Positions 50,179 through 61,469 are shown, counted from the stretch's first letter. The stretch is 64,000 nt of DNA from Melitaea cinxia (GCF_905220565.1 NC_059418.1:11337441-11401440), one strand, 5' to 3'. Notes: generated from the letters alone by a model not told the origin. A program made the numbers and translations.

Positions 50179-50612
50179 TAGGGTTCCATACCTTAAAGGA
50201 AAAAACGAAATCCTTATTGGATCACTAAAAAGGAAAAGACTAAAGAAAAAACGAAATCCTTATTGGATCACTTTGTCCATCAAGACCCTTTTTTTCAGGA
50301 ACGCGTGAAGGTATCAGGCTGAAATTTATCTCAAATACTCAAATTTACTGTCCCTTGGAGCTGTGAAAAAATCAAAACTTCTAAGCAAACTCAATCAAAA
50401 GATACAGCCGCTTATGCTGCAAATTTTCGACACTCGCAAGGGAATAAAAACTTACAGGGTAACTTCCCCTGAACTCAGAATCTTGAAATTTAGTACGAAG
50501 CAACATCTTATAGCACAGATAAAGGAAAAATTGCGAAAAGCATAAATTTTTAATAGTTTTGTACGGAACCCTCGGTGCGCGAACCCGACTCTCACTTTGT
50601 CGGTTTTTTTAT
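50179..50612 (+). repeat. Rep-P copy, near full length
   Basis: GGGTTCCATACCTTAAAGGA, TATTGGATCACTTTGTCCAT, AACGCGTGAAGGTATCAGGC, TGTCCCTTGGAGCTGTGAAA, GATACAGCCGCTTATGCTGC, TACGGAACCCTCGGTGCGCG and ACTTTGTCGGTTTTTTTA. A ~30-bp block (AAAAAACGAAATCCTTATTG) is duplicated at 50202 and 50248. Confidence 0.75.
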
Positions 50613-50680
50613 TATTATTTAAAAATCAATTTAAAATTGAACAAAACCAACAAAGTCTTTACTTAAAATAATTTACAAAT

Positions 50681-50948
50681 ATAAATAAATAAATAAGCAA
50701 ATAAATATCTACATAACACACACGGTCGTCTGTTCCTAAAATAAACAACTTAATGCTTGTGTTATAGGTAACAGCCGACTGGTATATAGTTACATTTTTT
50801 CCGATAAAAATTTATAAGTATAAATAATAGATATATAAATTTATAAATAAATATTTATATTACACCCAGACTCGGGGCGGGAATCGAACCCACTACCCTC
50901 GGAGCAGAAAGCAGGGTCACTACAAACTGCGCCAACGGGCTAGTCAAT
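50681..50948 (-). repeat. SINE-A copy, complete
   Basis: CACACGGTCGTCTGTTCCTA, GGTAACAGCCGACTGGTATA, GGCGGGAATCGAACCCACTA and CAAACTGCGCCAACGGGC, then TAGTCAA. Full tail-to-head in reverse. Confidence 0.85.
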
Positions 50949-50984
50949 ATATATAAAGGATTAATAAATAAATTAATTAAATTA

Positions 50985-51060
50985 ATTATAGTTTAAGTAA
51001 AGATGCCGCTGATATGGAATGTAGATTCTGCTAAGAATCACCAATAAAACCTTAATTACT
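50985..51060 (-). repeat. LINE-F scrap
   Basis: TAAGTAAAGATGCCGCTGAT and GGAATGTAGATTCTGCTAAG. Confidence 0.55.
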
Positions 51061-51334
51061 TTTAAATCCCGTCATATCACTCAATCCTTATTAGCTCAGT
51101 CATATGTTCTGTATGAAAAACAGCGCTACAGAACCCACACATTTTGTTATTTTAATTTTGAAGTAAATAACCTATACATATAATAATACTAAAAAATTAA
51201 AAAGATTATGTGGTGTCATGGGACACCAGGTAGGAACGAAGTTCCTTCGGATAGTATAGAAGCAACACTATTTGAAAAAAAATGTTGAATTTTATATATA
51301 TTTTCTAGTCCTTGATTTTTTTTTAATTTTTTTT
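51061..51334. other. Rep-G scrap and unassigned DNA
   Basis: GTGTCATGGGACACCAGGTA and GGAACGAAGTTCC at 51211-51243 are the Rep-G block. The rest is unassigned. Confidence 0.5.
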
Positions 51335-51700
51335 TTTGTTGATTTGTTTTTAATTAAGTACATAAAAGTATTTAGGAAATTAAGTTTTTTAGAAAATAAC
51401 AAATACCGTAAAATAAAATAAATCAAACAAAATAATAATAATAATAATTCAAACTATTAAGTGAAATAAAAAAACATATGTCTTTATTTGTTTTTGTCGA
51501 CAGTATAAAATTACATAAATAATTTAAACAAAAAGTTTACTGGTTATATTTTAGTTTTACAAAAGTCATATTATACAGTCGTGTGACTGATATTACGTCA
51601 CTTCCGTTATATATTTTTCTTACGGTTTTAGTATCACATTTTTTTCAGTTCGGTCGCCCAGCCAAATGTCAAGCCTGCCGTAAGGAGCTTCGTTCCAAAA
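51335..51700 (+). repeat. Rep-M, second copy
   Basis: Colinear with 33490-33870, small indels only, ending again at GGAGCTTCGTTCC. Confidence 0.85.
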
Positions 51701-51993
51701 AATTCGAGTGTCTGTCTGTTTATAATATTCGCCTTTTACTAAATGCACATGAATGTATACACGGTACATATACCCAAATAATAGTTTTTACGATTTTTGA
51801 TCGTCTGTCTGTTTGTTTGTTCCGAGTAGTCTCTGAAACGGCTGGACCGATTTTGACGGGGCTTTCACTGGGAGATAGCTGATGTAATAAGGAGTGACTT
51901 AAATAACTTTTATTTTAAAAAAATTTTATAACTACAAACTGAACAATTTTTTTTTGTTTGATCCCACTCGAACGAAGTCGCGGGCACAGCTAG
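51700..51993 (+). mobile_element. Helitron (61470 family), 5' end lost
   Basis: AATTCGAGTGTCTGTCTG, CACGGTACATATACCCAAA, GAAACGGCTGGACCGATTTT and GAACGAAGTCGCGGGCACAG, then CTAG before T. Confidence 0.8.
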
Positions 51994-53574
51994 TATCAAA
52001 TAACATTAAGGTATTTATTGGAAATCGTAAAAGCATGAGGAATTTTATTATCACGTTGTTAAATTGTAAAACAATATTACGTACTTTAATTACTGTAAGA
52101 TATCTTTTTAAAGTAAAAAAAAATTTAAAATTTTCTCGAATATTCCAGAAAAATATAAAACCTTTTCAAAGAAGCCTTTGTAATAGTTTATACTGTCTGT
52201 GATCGTGTAAGGACAATCGTGTTTGTATATTTTATGTATATATAATATATAATTCTGAAAATCAATAGAAAACTACCATCGATACTATGCATGGTTCAAA
52301 ATATCCTTAACGCCATCTTTTAAATAGTAAAAGCAAAAAATTTTACCTTCTATATTTCTGTGTGAAACGTTTGCGTCTGGACAAAAGTTTTAAATTACAA
52401 GTGTTTTTGTCAACTGTGTGATTTTGTTCGGTAAAAAAAAATTAATTTTGTTTACTTTTGTTATGCGTGAAACAGGTGGTTGACGCGGTTATTTAGACTG
52501 CGCGCGACCGCTTCAGAAGGCAGTCCTTGCCCGACTGAGGCTGCCAGCTCAAAGCCCAGCAACTGAAGATAGGCGCATGCGTATTACAACTCTGATTCCT
52601 TTCACACAAATTTGAACCTTATGTTTTAATACGTGTAGTTGAATTTAGAATACGTAATATTAAGAACATCCGCATAAAATGTATCCTGTCAAAGATAATA
52701 TTCGAAGTTTGAATTTTTTTCTCAACATGACAAAGTTAATTTTTCGTTGTATCAAACATTTGACACGAACAATGTTCCATACACGAAAGGTTATATCTCT
52801 GATACAAGAGACTCTCGACCTTATTGTGTAGCTATAAAACTTAAATTCAAATATAGATAGTTAGAAATAGAATAAGTAATAAAAGGAGCTCATTTATTGT
52901 GTCGCAAGAGATCTACTGCAGCGGATTTTAAACTTTATTTTATGTGTGATAAAGTTATTATTAATAAATTGTTTTGAGAAAAAAAATTGTATTTTTTTTA
53001 ATTGAAGACATGTTGGCGCCACCAGAAAAAAACATAGCGGATTTCCTTAATTGACTAATGAGTTTTGTTATTATCTGTACTAAGCATTAAATTAAGTTCT
53101 AGGGCTGTCTGTTTTTAACTTTTTAACTGTTTTGTTCTACAAAAATTATTTAATAAAAAATTGACTTTTTATAGCCGACTTCAAAACATATTAAACGTAA
53201 AAAAACTTTAAGAAAATATTATAATAGCGCTAAAAAGAATAAAAAAAAAAACTTTTCCTTTATAACTTTCACTAACATTAAACAATTTATACTAACTAAT
53301 TAATTAAAATTAATCAGTTCAAGTTATTTAATTTCATTGTTTATCAACATCGGTAAATCTCATATTGGTAATTGCATATTTTTACAATTAATTATAACGT
53401 ATGCTATCATGTAACTATGATAAAAACCAGGGTTTATGGTGTTATAGGGACACCCATAAGTGCAAACACAAAACCGCGACCTCTTACGTTATGGTGGCTC
53501 GTACTACTTATAACGCTACAGGTTAATATGAGGAGAAGGGGGGGTAGATCAGTTATAGATTTAAACTTTAAAAC
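51994..53574. other. Unassigned AT-rich stretch, longest in the window
   Basis: No ORF with recognisable content and no repeat family, except possible scraps. 52495-52570 is locally GC-rich (GACTGCGCGCGACCGCTTC). It could be old single-copy DNA or decayed repeats. Confidence 0.5.
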
Positions 53575-53715
53575 AATTATATCCGGTCTGATTGTCTGTC
53601 CTTGTGGGCCTCCCCACCGTGCCTCGGAGAGCACGTTAAGCTATCGGTCACGGATATCATAGATACCTAATATCGATCATTACTCATAGTAAAAAATATG
53701 TCAGCCAACCATAGC
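53575..53715 (+). repeat. SINE-C body fragment
   Basis: TTGTCTGTCCTTGTGGGCCT, CACCGTGCCTCGGAGAGCAC and ATATCGATCATTACTCATAG. Confidence 0.75.
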
Positions 53716-53967
53716 TTCAGAATTCAAACTTTGAAAACCTATGACCTAGATAATGTATTATTACAAGTCACCCTGATAATCCGGGAGCTGTCAAACCGAT
53801 CAATTTAGTCTTCCATTACGCCTAGTGTCCGGGTACATCCGGTCAGAACGTAATCCGGTCATAATTAATAACCGTCAAAGTTTGATTTATGAAACATCAA
53901 AACCCTTTTAGTAAGAATTTTAGTAACCAGATGTTACCTTGTAGATACTTTAAGATTTTGTTCAATA

Positions 53968-54029
53968 ATGAAAAAAAAGGAATGTGCCTTAGACCACATG
54001 ACTGAAGTAAACCTTTTGCATAATAGGCC
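53968..54029 (-). repeat. Rep-E end fragment
   Basis: AAAGGAATGTGCCTTAGACC and ACATGACTGAAGTAAACC, joined directly to SINE-C. Confidence 0.65.
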
Positions 54030-54365
54030 TGCACTGACGGTTGCGCTGGCGGTTGCGGGTTCAATCCCCGCACATTACAAACACTTGTATTGGCCATACA
54101 GATGTTTGACGTGGTCTGGGTGTTTGTGCAGTTCTTGTGAGTCTCCCCACCGTGACTCGGAGAGCACGTTAAGCCGTCAGTCCCGGTTGTTATCATGCAC
54201 ATCTGATAGCGATCGTTACTCATAGTAGGTAATATATCCGCCATAGCGCATTGAAGCAGTGTGGTGGATATATCCCCGATAGATTCCGAAGCTCTGATCC
54301 TTGTCCTATATGGGGAAAGAGGCCTATGCCCAGCAGTGGGATATTAGAGGCTGAAGCGTAGGGTC
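54030..54365 (+). repeat. SINE-C copy, A box lost
   Basis: GCTGGCGGTTGCGGGTTCAA (B box side), GTTTGACGTGGTCTGGGTGT, ACTCGGAGAGCACGTTAAGC, ATCTGATAGCGATCGTTACT and GCCTATGCCCAGCAGTGGGA. Complete body and tail. Confidence 0.8.
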
Positions 54366-54440
54366 AGTAACGCGCTTGCGATGCCTCTGGTATCGCAGAC
54401 GTCTCCAAGCTATGGTAACCATCAGACGTTTATTTGCCAC
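54366..54440 (+). repeat. Rep-Z scrap
   Basis: GTAACGCGCTTGCGATGCCT and GTCTCCAAGCTATGGTAACC. Confidence 0.55.
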
Positions 54441-54569
54441 ATTTGCAATATAAAAAAGGTATATTAATAAATTGGAACTCAAAATATAACCGTGAGTGAG
54501 TCGAGGGCACAGCAAATACACAATAAATAAATATGTGTCATCACATTAGCTTATACTTTTTGGTAACGC

Positions 54570-54665
54570 GTATTTACTTGACACTTTTGTTCGTCTACCT
54601 ACGTTGTATTACTTGTCGATGTTATTGAAGTCGGTTTTTTTTTTCGTTTGCGAACAAACACACTT
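54570..54665 (+). repeat. Rep-H end fragment
   Basis: AACGCGTATTTACTTGACAC, CCTACGTTGTATTACTTGTC, ATTGAAGTCGGTTTTTTTTT and GCGAACAAACACACTTA. Confidence 0.75.
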
Positions 54666-55119
54666 ATCTTGATTTCTATAAGTATCATTATTATCAAATA
54701 GTTATTGGTTAATCCGCCAAACTGCTTAACAATGAACTTTGGATCCAACCCCTTTTGCCCATTGCCAATAAATTACTAATATATTTAAATAGGAATTATA
54801 TACAATGACTCGATGATAAGGGTTGCCCTTTGTCGAAATCCCCAATAATTTTACTAAATGACGTTTATATTGCTTTTGTTCTGAAAGGGAGACAATCGAT
54901 ACATATAATAAAAATGTGAATGTTAATATGTTTGTGCACGCTAATCTCAGAATCGGCTTATTCGATTTAGATGTAATTTTCACTAATATATTGTGGTATG
55001 CGTCACTTAACATTTAATGTTTGTTTCATGTCAATCGGTTCATAAATAAAAAGTAATGCCAATTTAAAGAATCACGTTGAACATGTAAATACCCAAACGA
55101 CGGTTTTAATAATACATAA
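54666..55119. other. Unassigned
   Basis: A 95-codon minus frame (54726-55013) has no domain; no repeat recognised. Confidence 0.45.
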
Positions 55120-55205
55120 TTGTGTTTGCTGGCAAACGAAAAAAAAAAACCGACTTCAATTATATCGTCAAGTAATACAACGTGGGTAGACGAAAAAAAG
55201 TGACA
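55120..55205 (-). repeat. Rep-H end fragment
   Basis: AATTGTGTTTGCTGGCAAAC and AACCGACTTCAATTATATCG, broken by the RTE-like insertion. Confidence 0.7.
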
Positions 55206-55470
55206 AGTAAAAAAGATAACATAGTTCCACTACACCTTGGAACTCAAAAAGCCGACCGATGGCGGGATAATCATCTAACTGCTGGATTCGAAATACACAG
55301 GCCGAAGATGGGCAGCGTCTTCGGTGCGATAAATCCAGACCTGCGGTCACCAACCCGCCTGGCCAGTGTGGTGACTATGGACAAACACATGAGTTCACTC
55401 CATTTTTGGCGCGAACTTGTGAAGGTTTATGTCCAGCAGTGGACTATATTAGGCTGAAGTGAAGTGATAG
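55206..55470 (+). repeat. RTE-like 3' end
   Basis: AAGATAACATAGTTCCACTA to CCAGCAGTGGACTATATTAG. No certain target duplication; the tail is GAAGTGAAGTGA rather than (GAT)n. Confidence 0.75.
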
Positions 55471-55547
55471 TTCATATAGAGAAGGAAAGCAGAATGCATA
55501 TATATTTTTTAATCATCTATGAAAATATATTAAATCAATACAAAAGA

Positions 55548-55720
55548 GATTACACACTTACTACCACGTATTTTACACACACACGCATATTAAACTATTT
55601 TATTGATTGTCAAAGTCTGCAGTCAAATTGACAAATGTACAAAAAGGTTCTTTATTTTAATTTTTTTTTTTGTTTTTTTTAATTTCAATTGCTTATTGTA
55701 GTCGAATTTCGACCTCTGGG
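55548..55720 (-). repeat. Rep-K copy
   Basis: CACTTACTACCACGTATTTT, GCAGTCAAATTGACAAATG, AAAAAGGTTCTTTATTTTAA and AGTCGAATTTCGACCTCTG. Confidence 0.65.
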
Positions 55721-56059
55721 CGATCACTCGTATGTATAATATTGTAAGATGAAATTTAAAAATACTTTACGAGTTGAGTTTGCTAGGAATTCTGTAAAAA
55801 TATTGCAGTGCAGTATTTCACTTTATAGCTATGGGCTCAACTTACGCTGAGATTAAAGGAGTAATTTTTACTTGTCACTACTCTTTAGGAGTTGTATGAA
55901 ATTAAAATGTTTCTTGTCGATACAAATCGAAGAGATATGTATGTGTTCATGTAGTTAGTAAGGTGACCAGAGCTCCTGGTGAATCCAAAAAACAATTCTG
56001 GTAAGTATTTGGATCGCAATTGTGCTATTATTACTGTCATTCTATTATTACTAATAATA
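55721..56059. other. Unassigned
   Basis: Only a Rep-Z scrap (GGTGACCAGAGCTCCTGGTG at 55961) is recognisable. Confidence 0.45.
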
Positions 56060-56460
56060 ATTGTGTTTGCTGGCAAATGAAAAAAAAACCGACTTCAATT
56101 TCATCGACAAGTATCGACATCGTAGGTAGAGGAGAAAACAGTCAAATAAATAGGCATTATCAAAGATTACTCCAAAAGTTATAATCAGATCTCGATGAAA
56201 TTTAAATATTACCAGATGATAAACATCGGCTTTCGATTAAATTAAAAATCATCAAAATTGGTACACCCAGTAAAAAGTTATGCTGATATTCGAAGGTTTC
56301 CCTCGATTTCTCTTAGATCCCATCATCAGATCCTGGTTTTCTTATCATGGTATCACACTTAGGATATCTCCTTTCCAACAAAAAAATAATTATCAAAATC
56401 GGTTCATAAACAACGAAGTTATCCCCGAACATACTTTTAAAATATATATGAAGTCTTTCG
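56060..56460 (-). repeat. Rep-H copy
   Basis: AATTGTGTTTGCTGGCAAAT, CCGACTTCAATTTCATCGAC, ATTGGTACACCCAGTAAAAA, TTCCCTCGATTTCTCTTAGA and AACAACGAAGTTATCCCCGA. The far end is missing. Confidence 0.8.
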
Positions 56461-57189
56461 ACTCTTGGAAGCTCCTTTTCTATATTTTCAGGGCGCGGGC
56501 GTAGGTTCTACTCGCACTCTTTACAATATTATGTAGGTAGTACTTAAAATGATTATAACAAAATTATTACGTACACCGAACGCGTGTATGCGTGCATACT
56601 TTTCGGAGTTACGATCGAGTCTATTGTGTGGCGGAGGGAGTAACTCAGAGCAGTGCCTAGGACTTGCGACCCAGGTGTAGGTTTAAGGAGGCCCCCTTTG
56701 AAATACGTATCAACGCTCACCTTCACTGCTCGAGTTATACGCCTCGCCTAGCCAAATTAATCGTAATAGATAACAATTAATTCGTTTGCACAAATTAATT
56801 ATTGAACGAGTCTAGGTTAAGCTACTAGCAGGATACAACAAGTGTATCGTGCCAAGCCAGAGCCAAGACTGCCTTAGCGGCGGTTGCACCGGTCGTTTCG
56901 TACACGTCAGAATAACTCGAGTAATATAATAAATGAGGGTAGATGACTATCGAACGATGTGCTAGGTGGCGCGATCGTTGCATCTGTTGTTTATAAATTC
57001 CTTTCTAATTGCGTATGAGAGCGCTAGTGTTGACATATATATATATATATTCTTTTTACAGGGCAATAAGGAAACTTAGGTAATAATCCTAATCTTTCTT
57101 CATTGCTCAATGCAAGAAACTGTGAACAGTTACTTAAATAATGTTGACTGTTACATTTCGGACACAACTTAGAAGATGCAATATCATGT
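56461..57189. other. Unassigned, moderately GC
   Basis: No recognised family. CTGCCTTAGCGGCGGTTGCA (56869-56888) and AGGTGGCGCGATCGTTGCAT mark less AT-rich islands. No intact ORF. Confidence 0.45.
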
Positions 57190-57500
57190 GATCCGTCACG
57201 CTCTGAGGTGAAAGGCTAGATCGGGTGAACCTGGACCCAGGACCCGGAGTGTACTCGAGCGAGAAAGATACAGTCAGCTTTGATTTTATTTACCCCACAA
57301 CCTTTCACAACCATTAATTTGCGCTTAACATAACTAAAACTCGGGGGTGAACTCGTGACCGCCGAGTATACCCGAGCGAGACAGATACAGACAGCTCTTC
57401 GCTGCTGAACGGTGAAAGACTCGATCGGGTGAACTCGGGACTTATTGCGTTATTGCTTGACTGCAATTGCTAATAAAGTTTTTACTTCTGCCGTGTGGTC
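57190..57500. repeat. Rep-N copy, with internal repetition
   Basis: GATCCGTCACGCTCTGAGGT, GCTAGATCGGGTGAACCTGG, CTCGAGCGAGAAAGATACAG, then a second set: CCGAGTATACCCGAGCGAG, GACTCGATCGGGTGAACTCG. It ends TTTTTACTTCTGCCGTGTGG, which recalls the Rep-E end. Confidence 0.65.
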
Positions 57501-57507
57501 TTGAGCG

Positions 57508-57640
57508 CGCATCATCACATCATCACTTCCGCCCATTGTAGTCCACTGCTGAATATAGGCCTCCACAAGTTCGAGCCAAATATGGCGTGAACTCGTGTGT
57601 TTTGCCCATAGTCACCACGATGGTAGGCTGGTAGGTGATC
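57508..57640 (-). repeat. RTE-like 3' end, short
   Basis: CATCACATCATCACTTCCGC tail, TAGTCCACTGCTGAATATAG and GCCCATAGTCACCACGATGG. Confidence 0.7.
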
Positions 57641-57681
57641 GACACTTAAACACGCTATCTGTCTTTCTTAAACTCATTCTA

Positions 57682-58255
57682 TTTTTTAACCGACTTCCAA
57701 AAAAGGAGGAGGTTCTCAATTCGACTGTTTTTTTTTTTATGTATGTTACATCAGAACTTTTGACCGGGTGGATCGATTTCGACAAATTTTGTTTTAATCG
57801 AAAGGTGGTGTGCCAATTGGTCCCATTTAAATTTATTTGGGATCTAACAACTACTTTTCGAGTCATATCTAATAATGCGTTTTTACTTGACGCTTTTTTC
57901 GTCGACCTACGTTGTATTATACCGCATAACTTTCTACTAGATGTACCGATTTTGATAATTCTTTTTTCGTTGGAAAGAAGCTATCCCTAGTTTAGTACCA
58001 TGATAAGGAAACCAGGATCTGATGATAGAATCCCAGAGAAATCGAGGGAAACTCTCGAAAATCCGCAATAACTTTTTACTGGGTATACCGATTTTGATAA
58101 TTTTTGATTTAATCGAAAGCTGATGTTTATCATGTGGTCACATATAAATTTTATCGAGATCTGATAACTATTTTTTGAGTAATCTTTGATAACGCGTAGT
58201 TACTTGACTATTTTTTCGTCGATCTACGTTGTATTGATCTACGTTGTATTAATAC
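57682..58255 (+). repeat. Rep-H, longest copy
   Basis: TTTTTTAACCGACTTCCAAA start, GACCGGGTGGATCGATTTCG, TTGGAAAGAAGCTATCCCTA, GGATCTGATGATAGAATCCC, GAAATCGAGGGAAACTCTCG, CTGGGTATACCGATTTTGAT and GATAACGCGTAGTTACTTGA. It ends in a doubled GATCTACGTTGTATT; the AAGTCGG terminus is lost. About 570 bp. Confidence 0.85.
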
Positions 58256-59204
58256 GCCTGCATCGATTATTATGTATATACAAAAATCAAAAAGTAATTT
58301 AAATAATATGTTTTGCAGCCAGTCGTAAGCCTGGATAAAATATGAAGGGAAGTTAATTTAATTATACTATCCATCAATATTAACGTACGTAACGGCATTC
58401 GTATATGTTACAAGTTATAATATATAACTACTTCATAACCATAATACAAACAAAAGTAATAAAACGTCGCCGTCCCGTACTGATACTGTATACAAAAATA
58501 ACTAGTTTCGAAAAATAAGCAGTTTCGAAACTAGTTACGCGTATCCACGAAACTACGTATAACCGATTACGCATAAAAGACGTTACGACCCACGACTATA
58601 AATTGCTTTGTCCTGATTGAGATATCTCGAGTCAGTGAGTTGACGCGATTTACAAGATGGCCGTTACGACTATTTATTTTTAGCCGATTACTACGTGTCA
58701 ATCCCTATCATTGAACGTTTCGTTTCATGCCTGTAATTTTAGGTTATTAGTACCTGTCGGTTATTCTGTACCTTTTTCATTTTGTTTAAAACGTAAAAAC
58801 GCATATTTAAATACAATTTCAATCTAATCAAGTATTATTGTTTGCTTTGGAAACTAATTGGTGATTTTTAAAAACATATATTTATCCGATTTGTTGAAAT
58901 TAGTGAGAGTGTATTGGAACATATCAAATGTCACCGTACCCATCCTGTGTGAAACGGATTATGGATAACCTATTATTTATTTTACCTAGCAAGCGTTATT
59001 TATGTTGAAAGAATATTTTTATTACTTACTTTAGAACTCAAATGTAAACAAAGCTGAAATGTACTCTAATGTATAGGAATAAGAACGAAATTCCTTTCAA
59101 TGTCCAGAGTATTTCACTTTACCGTATAATATATTAGTCCCATGTATACTTCACTATATCCATTTAATTTTCATGCTTCTTTTTCTGTATTCTGATTCTG
59201 TATG
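58256..59204. other. Unassigned
   Basis: CAGTTTCGAAACTAGTTACG near 58521 is part of a short local inverted repeat (TTTCGAAAAATAAGCAGTTTCGAAAC region). Otherwise no gene or family. Confidence 0.45.
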
Positions 59205-59409
59205 GTATGTGGTGTTGGTGCGACCGTGTTGTCACCCGACGGCTCAAGCGGAAGATCGGCGCTGACAGCTCTGCCAGCATATGCCGAGCTTGAGACCGGG
59301 TTTGCGATATCCTCATTGTATAATTTAATTGTTTAGCTACATTTACATATCCATTAATGTAATATTGATTTGTGTGGATGTTGCAAATAAAAGAGTATTA
59401 TTATTATTA
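59205..59409 (+). repeat. LINE 3' end with (ATT)n tail
   Basis: GGTGCGACCGTGTTGTCACC, GGAAGATCGGCGCTGACAGC, GCCGAGCTTGAGACCGGGTT and GCAAATAAAAGAGTATTATT. GC-rich body, then polyadenylation-like AATAAA and an (ATT)n tail. The clade is unknown. Confidence 0.55.
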
Positions 59410-59468
59410 CTCGTCGATGTAATTGAAGTCGGTTTTTTTTTTCGTTTGCGAGCAAACACAATTATTTT
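59410..59468 (+). repeat. Rep-H terminus
   Basis: TACTCGTCGATGTAATTGAA, GTCGGTTTTTTTTTTCG and TTGCGAGCAAACACAATTAT, joined directly to the LINE tail. Confidence 0.75.
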
Positions 59469-59489
59469 ATTACTTAATGTAGACAGTTG

Positions 59490-59625
59490 ACGACAATACA
59501 CACACAGCAGTCACTATTACACAGCATTATACACATACACAGCATTATACACATATACATACATTATACACAGCATTATACACATAACATTATACACAGC
59601 AGTCACTATCCGTTTTACTTTAGCC
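59490..59625. repeat. Minisatellite of ACACAGCATTATACACAT units
   Basis: Irregular copies of ACACAGCATTATACACAT and CACAGCAGTCACTAT; the latter occurs at both ends. Confidence 0.8.
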
Positions 59626-59947
59626 TTTAGTTGTTAATATTGCAAGGAGTTACCAAGATGTCTTACCGGTGGGTGCTTCATAATGTTATTTTATGACTGC
59701 TTGACAATATATATGACAATATGTAGTAATGTATGTGTGTATGTGATAATAATGTACTTACTGTACTGTACGTACTGTAAATTAAAAAAAAAAAACAAAC
59801 AGAAACGGAAACGAACACGTATTATTATATTTTTGTAACAACAAAAAACTGTCAGTATCGGTATATCCTAGCAAATCTAGACAGTTTTAGAACTGCTGGT
59901 CTGAAGTCAAACTATTGTAAAAAAAATGATATTGAAAATATTTTTTG
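59626..59947. other. Unassigned
   Basis: AT-rich with TGTATGTGTGTATGTG runs; nothing identified. Confidence 0.45.
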
Positions 59948-60108
59948 TAGTATTAGCATCCTGCCTTGCTTCGTACGGGTATTTAACAAAAAATTCAAAA
60001 TAATTTTATTTTTTTTTTATTTTTCAAATCGGTTCCGGAGTTTCGGAGCCTATTCAATGCAAACGAACGATCAAAATCAAATCTTTCCTCTTCATAATAT
60101 TAGTATAG
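59948..60108 (-). repeat. Helitron-like fragment
   Basis: On minus: CTATACTAATATTATGAAGA at the start, and GTACGAAGCAAGGCAGGATG near the end. Confidence 0.5.
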
Positions 60109-60343
60109 GCAAATGGCATTTGGCAGCTAAGAGCTCATTTGTTGAAAATGAAACAGCCACACATTTATTTAGCTCGCATACTTAAACTCGTAATTAAACT
60201 TTACGACCAAATTTTAAGCTCGAAGTAATGAAATAATCAGAAGTCTCTCAAGTACATTTGTGAAATAATCTTGACAGCGCGATTTAACAGACGGCACAAC
60301 GCCATCTATTAGTAGATGAAGGAACTGAATATATTATTCATTA

Positions 60344-60545
60344 CTAGCGACCCGCCCCGGCTTTTCACGGTTGCAAAAATTATCAATGTTCCTCTATTAT
60401 ATTACGCATGTATTATACATATAAACCTTCCTCTTTAATCACTCTATCTATTAAAAAAAACCGCATCAAAATCCGTTGCGTAGTTTTAAAGATTTAAACA
60501 TACATAGGGACAGAGAAAGCGACTTTGTTTTATACTATGTAGTGA
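60344..60545 (-). mobile_element. Helitron (non-autonomous), complete, 202 bp
   Basis: On minus it starts TCACTACATAGTATAAAACA after A and ends GCCGGGGCGGGTCGCTAG before T. Interior: TACGCAACGGATTTTGATGC. Confidence 0.8.
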
Positions 60546-61084
60546 TTGTTATTTTCCTCGCTAGAGAGCTCCGATAATAAACGCGTGCGATCGCTGCTAA
60601 ATTCAAAGTGCTATAGCGAGAATCGCGGCCTCCGACGCGCTCTCCCGCCGCCCCGGCCGGCCAAAATCGCCGCAAACGCGACGTACCGCAATTTGTAAAT
60701 CTGTAATATCTTCGGAAATATTCATTTAAATCATATGCTGTAAAGGGCCATATAGATCTATATTAAACCAACAATGTATTTAAGGTATTTAATTAGATAA
60801 GGATTAATGCTGAATTGGTTAAAATCGCTTCGAAAATTAGCCATTATTCGTCGTAAAAAGTAAATGACAAAATAATGTTATTGTGGGATATCCATAAGGG
60901 ATAGACATATACTATAGCGGAGTTTTTTGTAGACCTTTTCAATGTGTACAATACTTAGTACATTATTTTGATAAATCTCGTAGGGTTCAGCCTGTGTTTC
61001 AAATGTAAGCGGAAAAAATTTAATTATTTACGACGTCACATTAGAAACCTCAAAAATAATAGTATTTCTCCACTATTTAATGGA
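60546..61084. other. Unassigned spacer with a GC-rich island
   Basis: 60590-60690 is strikingly GC/CpG-rich (GCGCTCTCCCGCCGCCCCGG at 60638). The rest is AT-rich. A 63-codon frame at 60968 has no domain. Confidence 0.45.
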
Positions 61085-61237
61085 TATTATTATACATATA
61101 AACCTTCCTCTTTAATCACTCTATCTATTAAAAAAACCGCATCAAAATCCGTTGGGTAGTTTTAAAGATTTAAGCATACATAGGGACATAGGGATATAGG
61201 GACAGAGAAAGCGACTTTGTTTTATACTATGTAGTGA
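61085..61237 (-). repeat. Helitron 5' part, duplicate of 60344-60545
   Basis: ATACATATAAACCTTCCTCT through TTTTATACTATGTAGTGA is nearly identical to 60414-60545, plus an extra GGGACATAGGGATATA. The 3' CTAG half is missing. Confidence 0.8.
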
Positions 61238-61319
61238 TATCATATCAATATCTTTCACTCATCGTGGATGTTGTTAAAAACTTTAAATGACAATAAACTT
61301 AAATTTAAAAGTCTCGATA

Positions 61320-61469
61320 ATAATATAAATGCGAAGTTTGCGAGGATGGGTGTGTCTAACTTTTTCATACAAAAAGTTCTTAATTGATTGTACTGAAACT
61401 CGGTACGTAGATAGCTCGAGGTCTTGAGTCACATAGGCTGCTTAGAAACCTCCCAACATTCCCACTAGA
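61320..61469 (+). repeat. Helitron-like 5' fragment
   Basis: ATAAATGCGAAGTTTGCGAG and GATAGCTCGAGGTCTTGAGT, the family of 30824-31048, interrupted by the next element. Confidence 0.6.

Noticed and set aside
53160..53180. Rep-H end at AGCCGACTTCAAAACA
   Set aside because: Only about 12 bases match and no further Rep-H text follows.
53372..53662. 96-codon ORF
   Set aside because: Ends in SINE-C body; the upstream part is unassigned AT-rich DNA without any domain.
53897..54244. 115-codon minus-strand ORF
   Set aside because: It covers the SINE-C body in antisense; the same peptide-like text appears in other SINE-C copies.
57595..57990. 131-codon ORF
   Set aside because: It joins an RTE-like end to a Rep-H copy, so it is a chance frame across two repeats.
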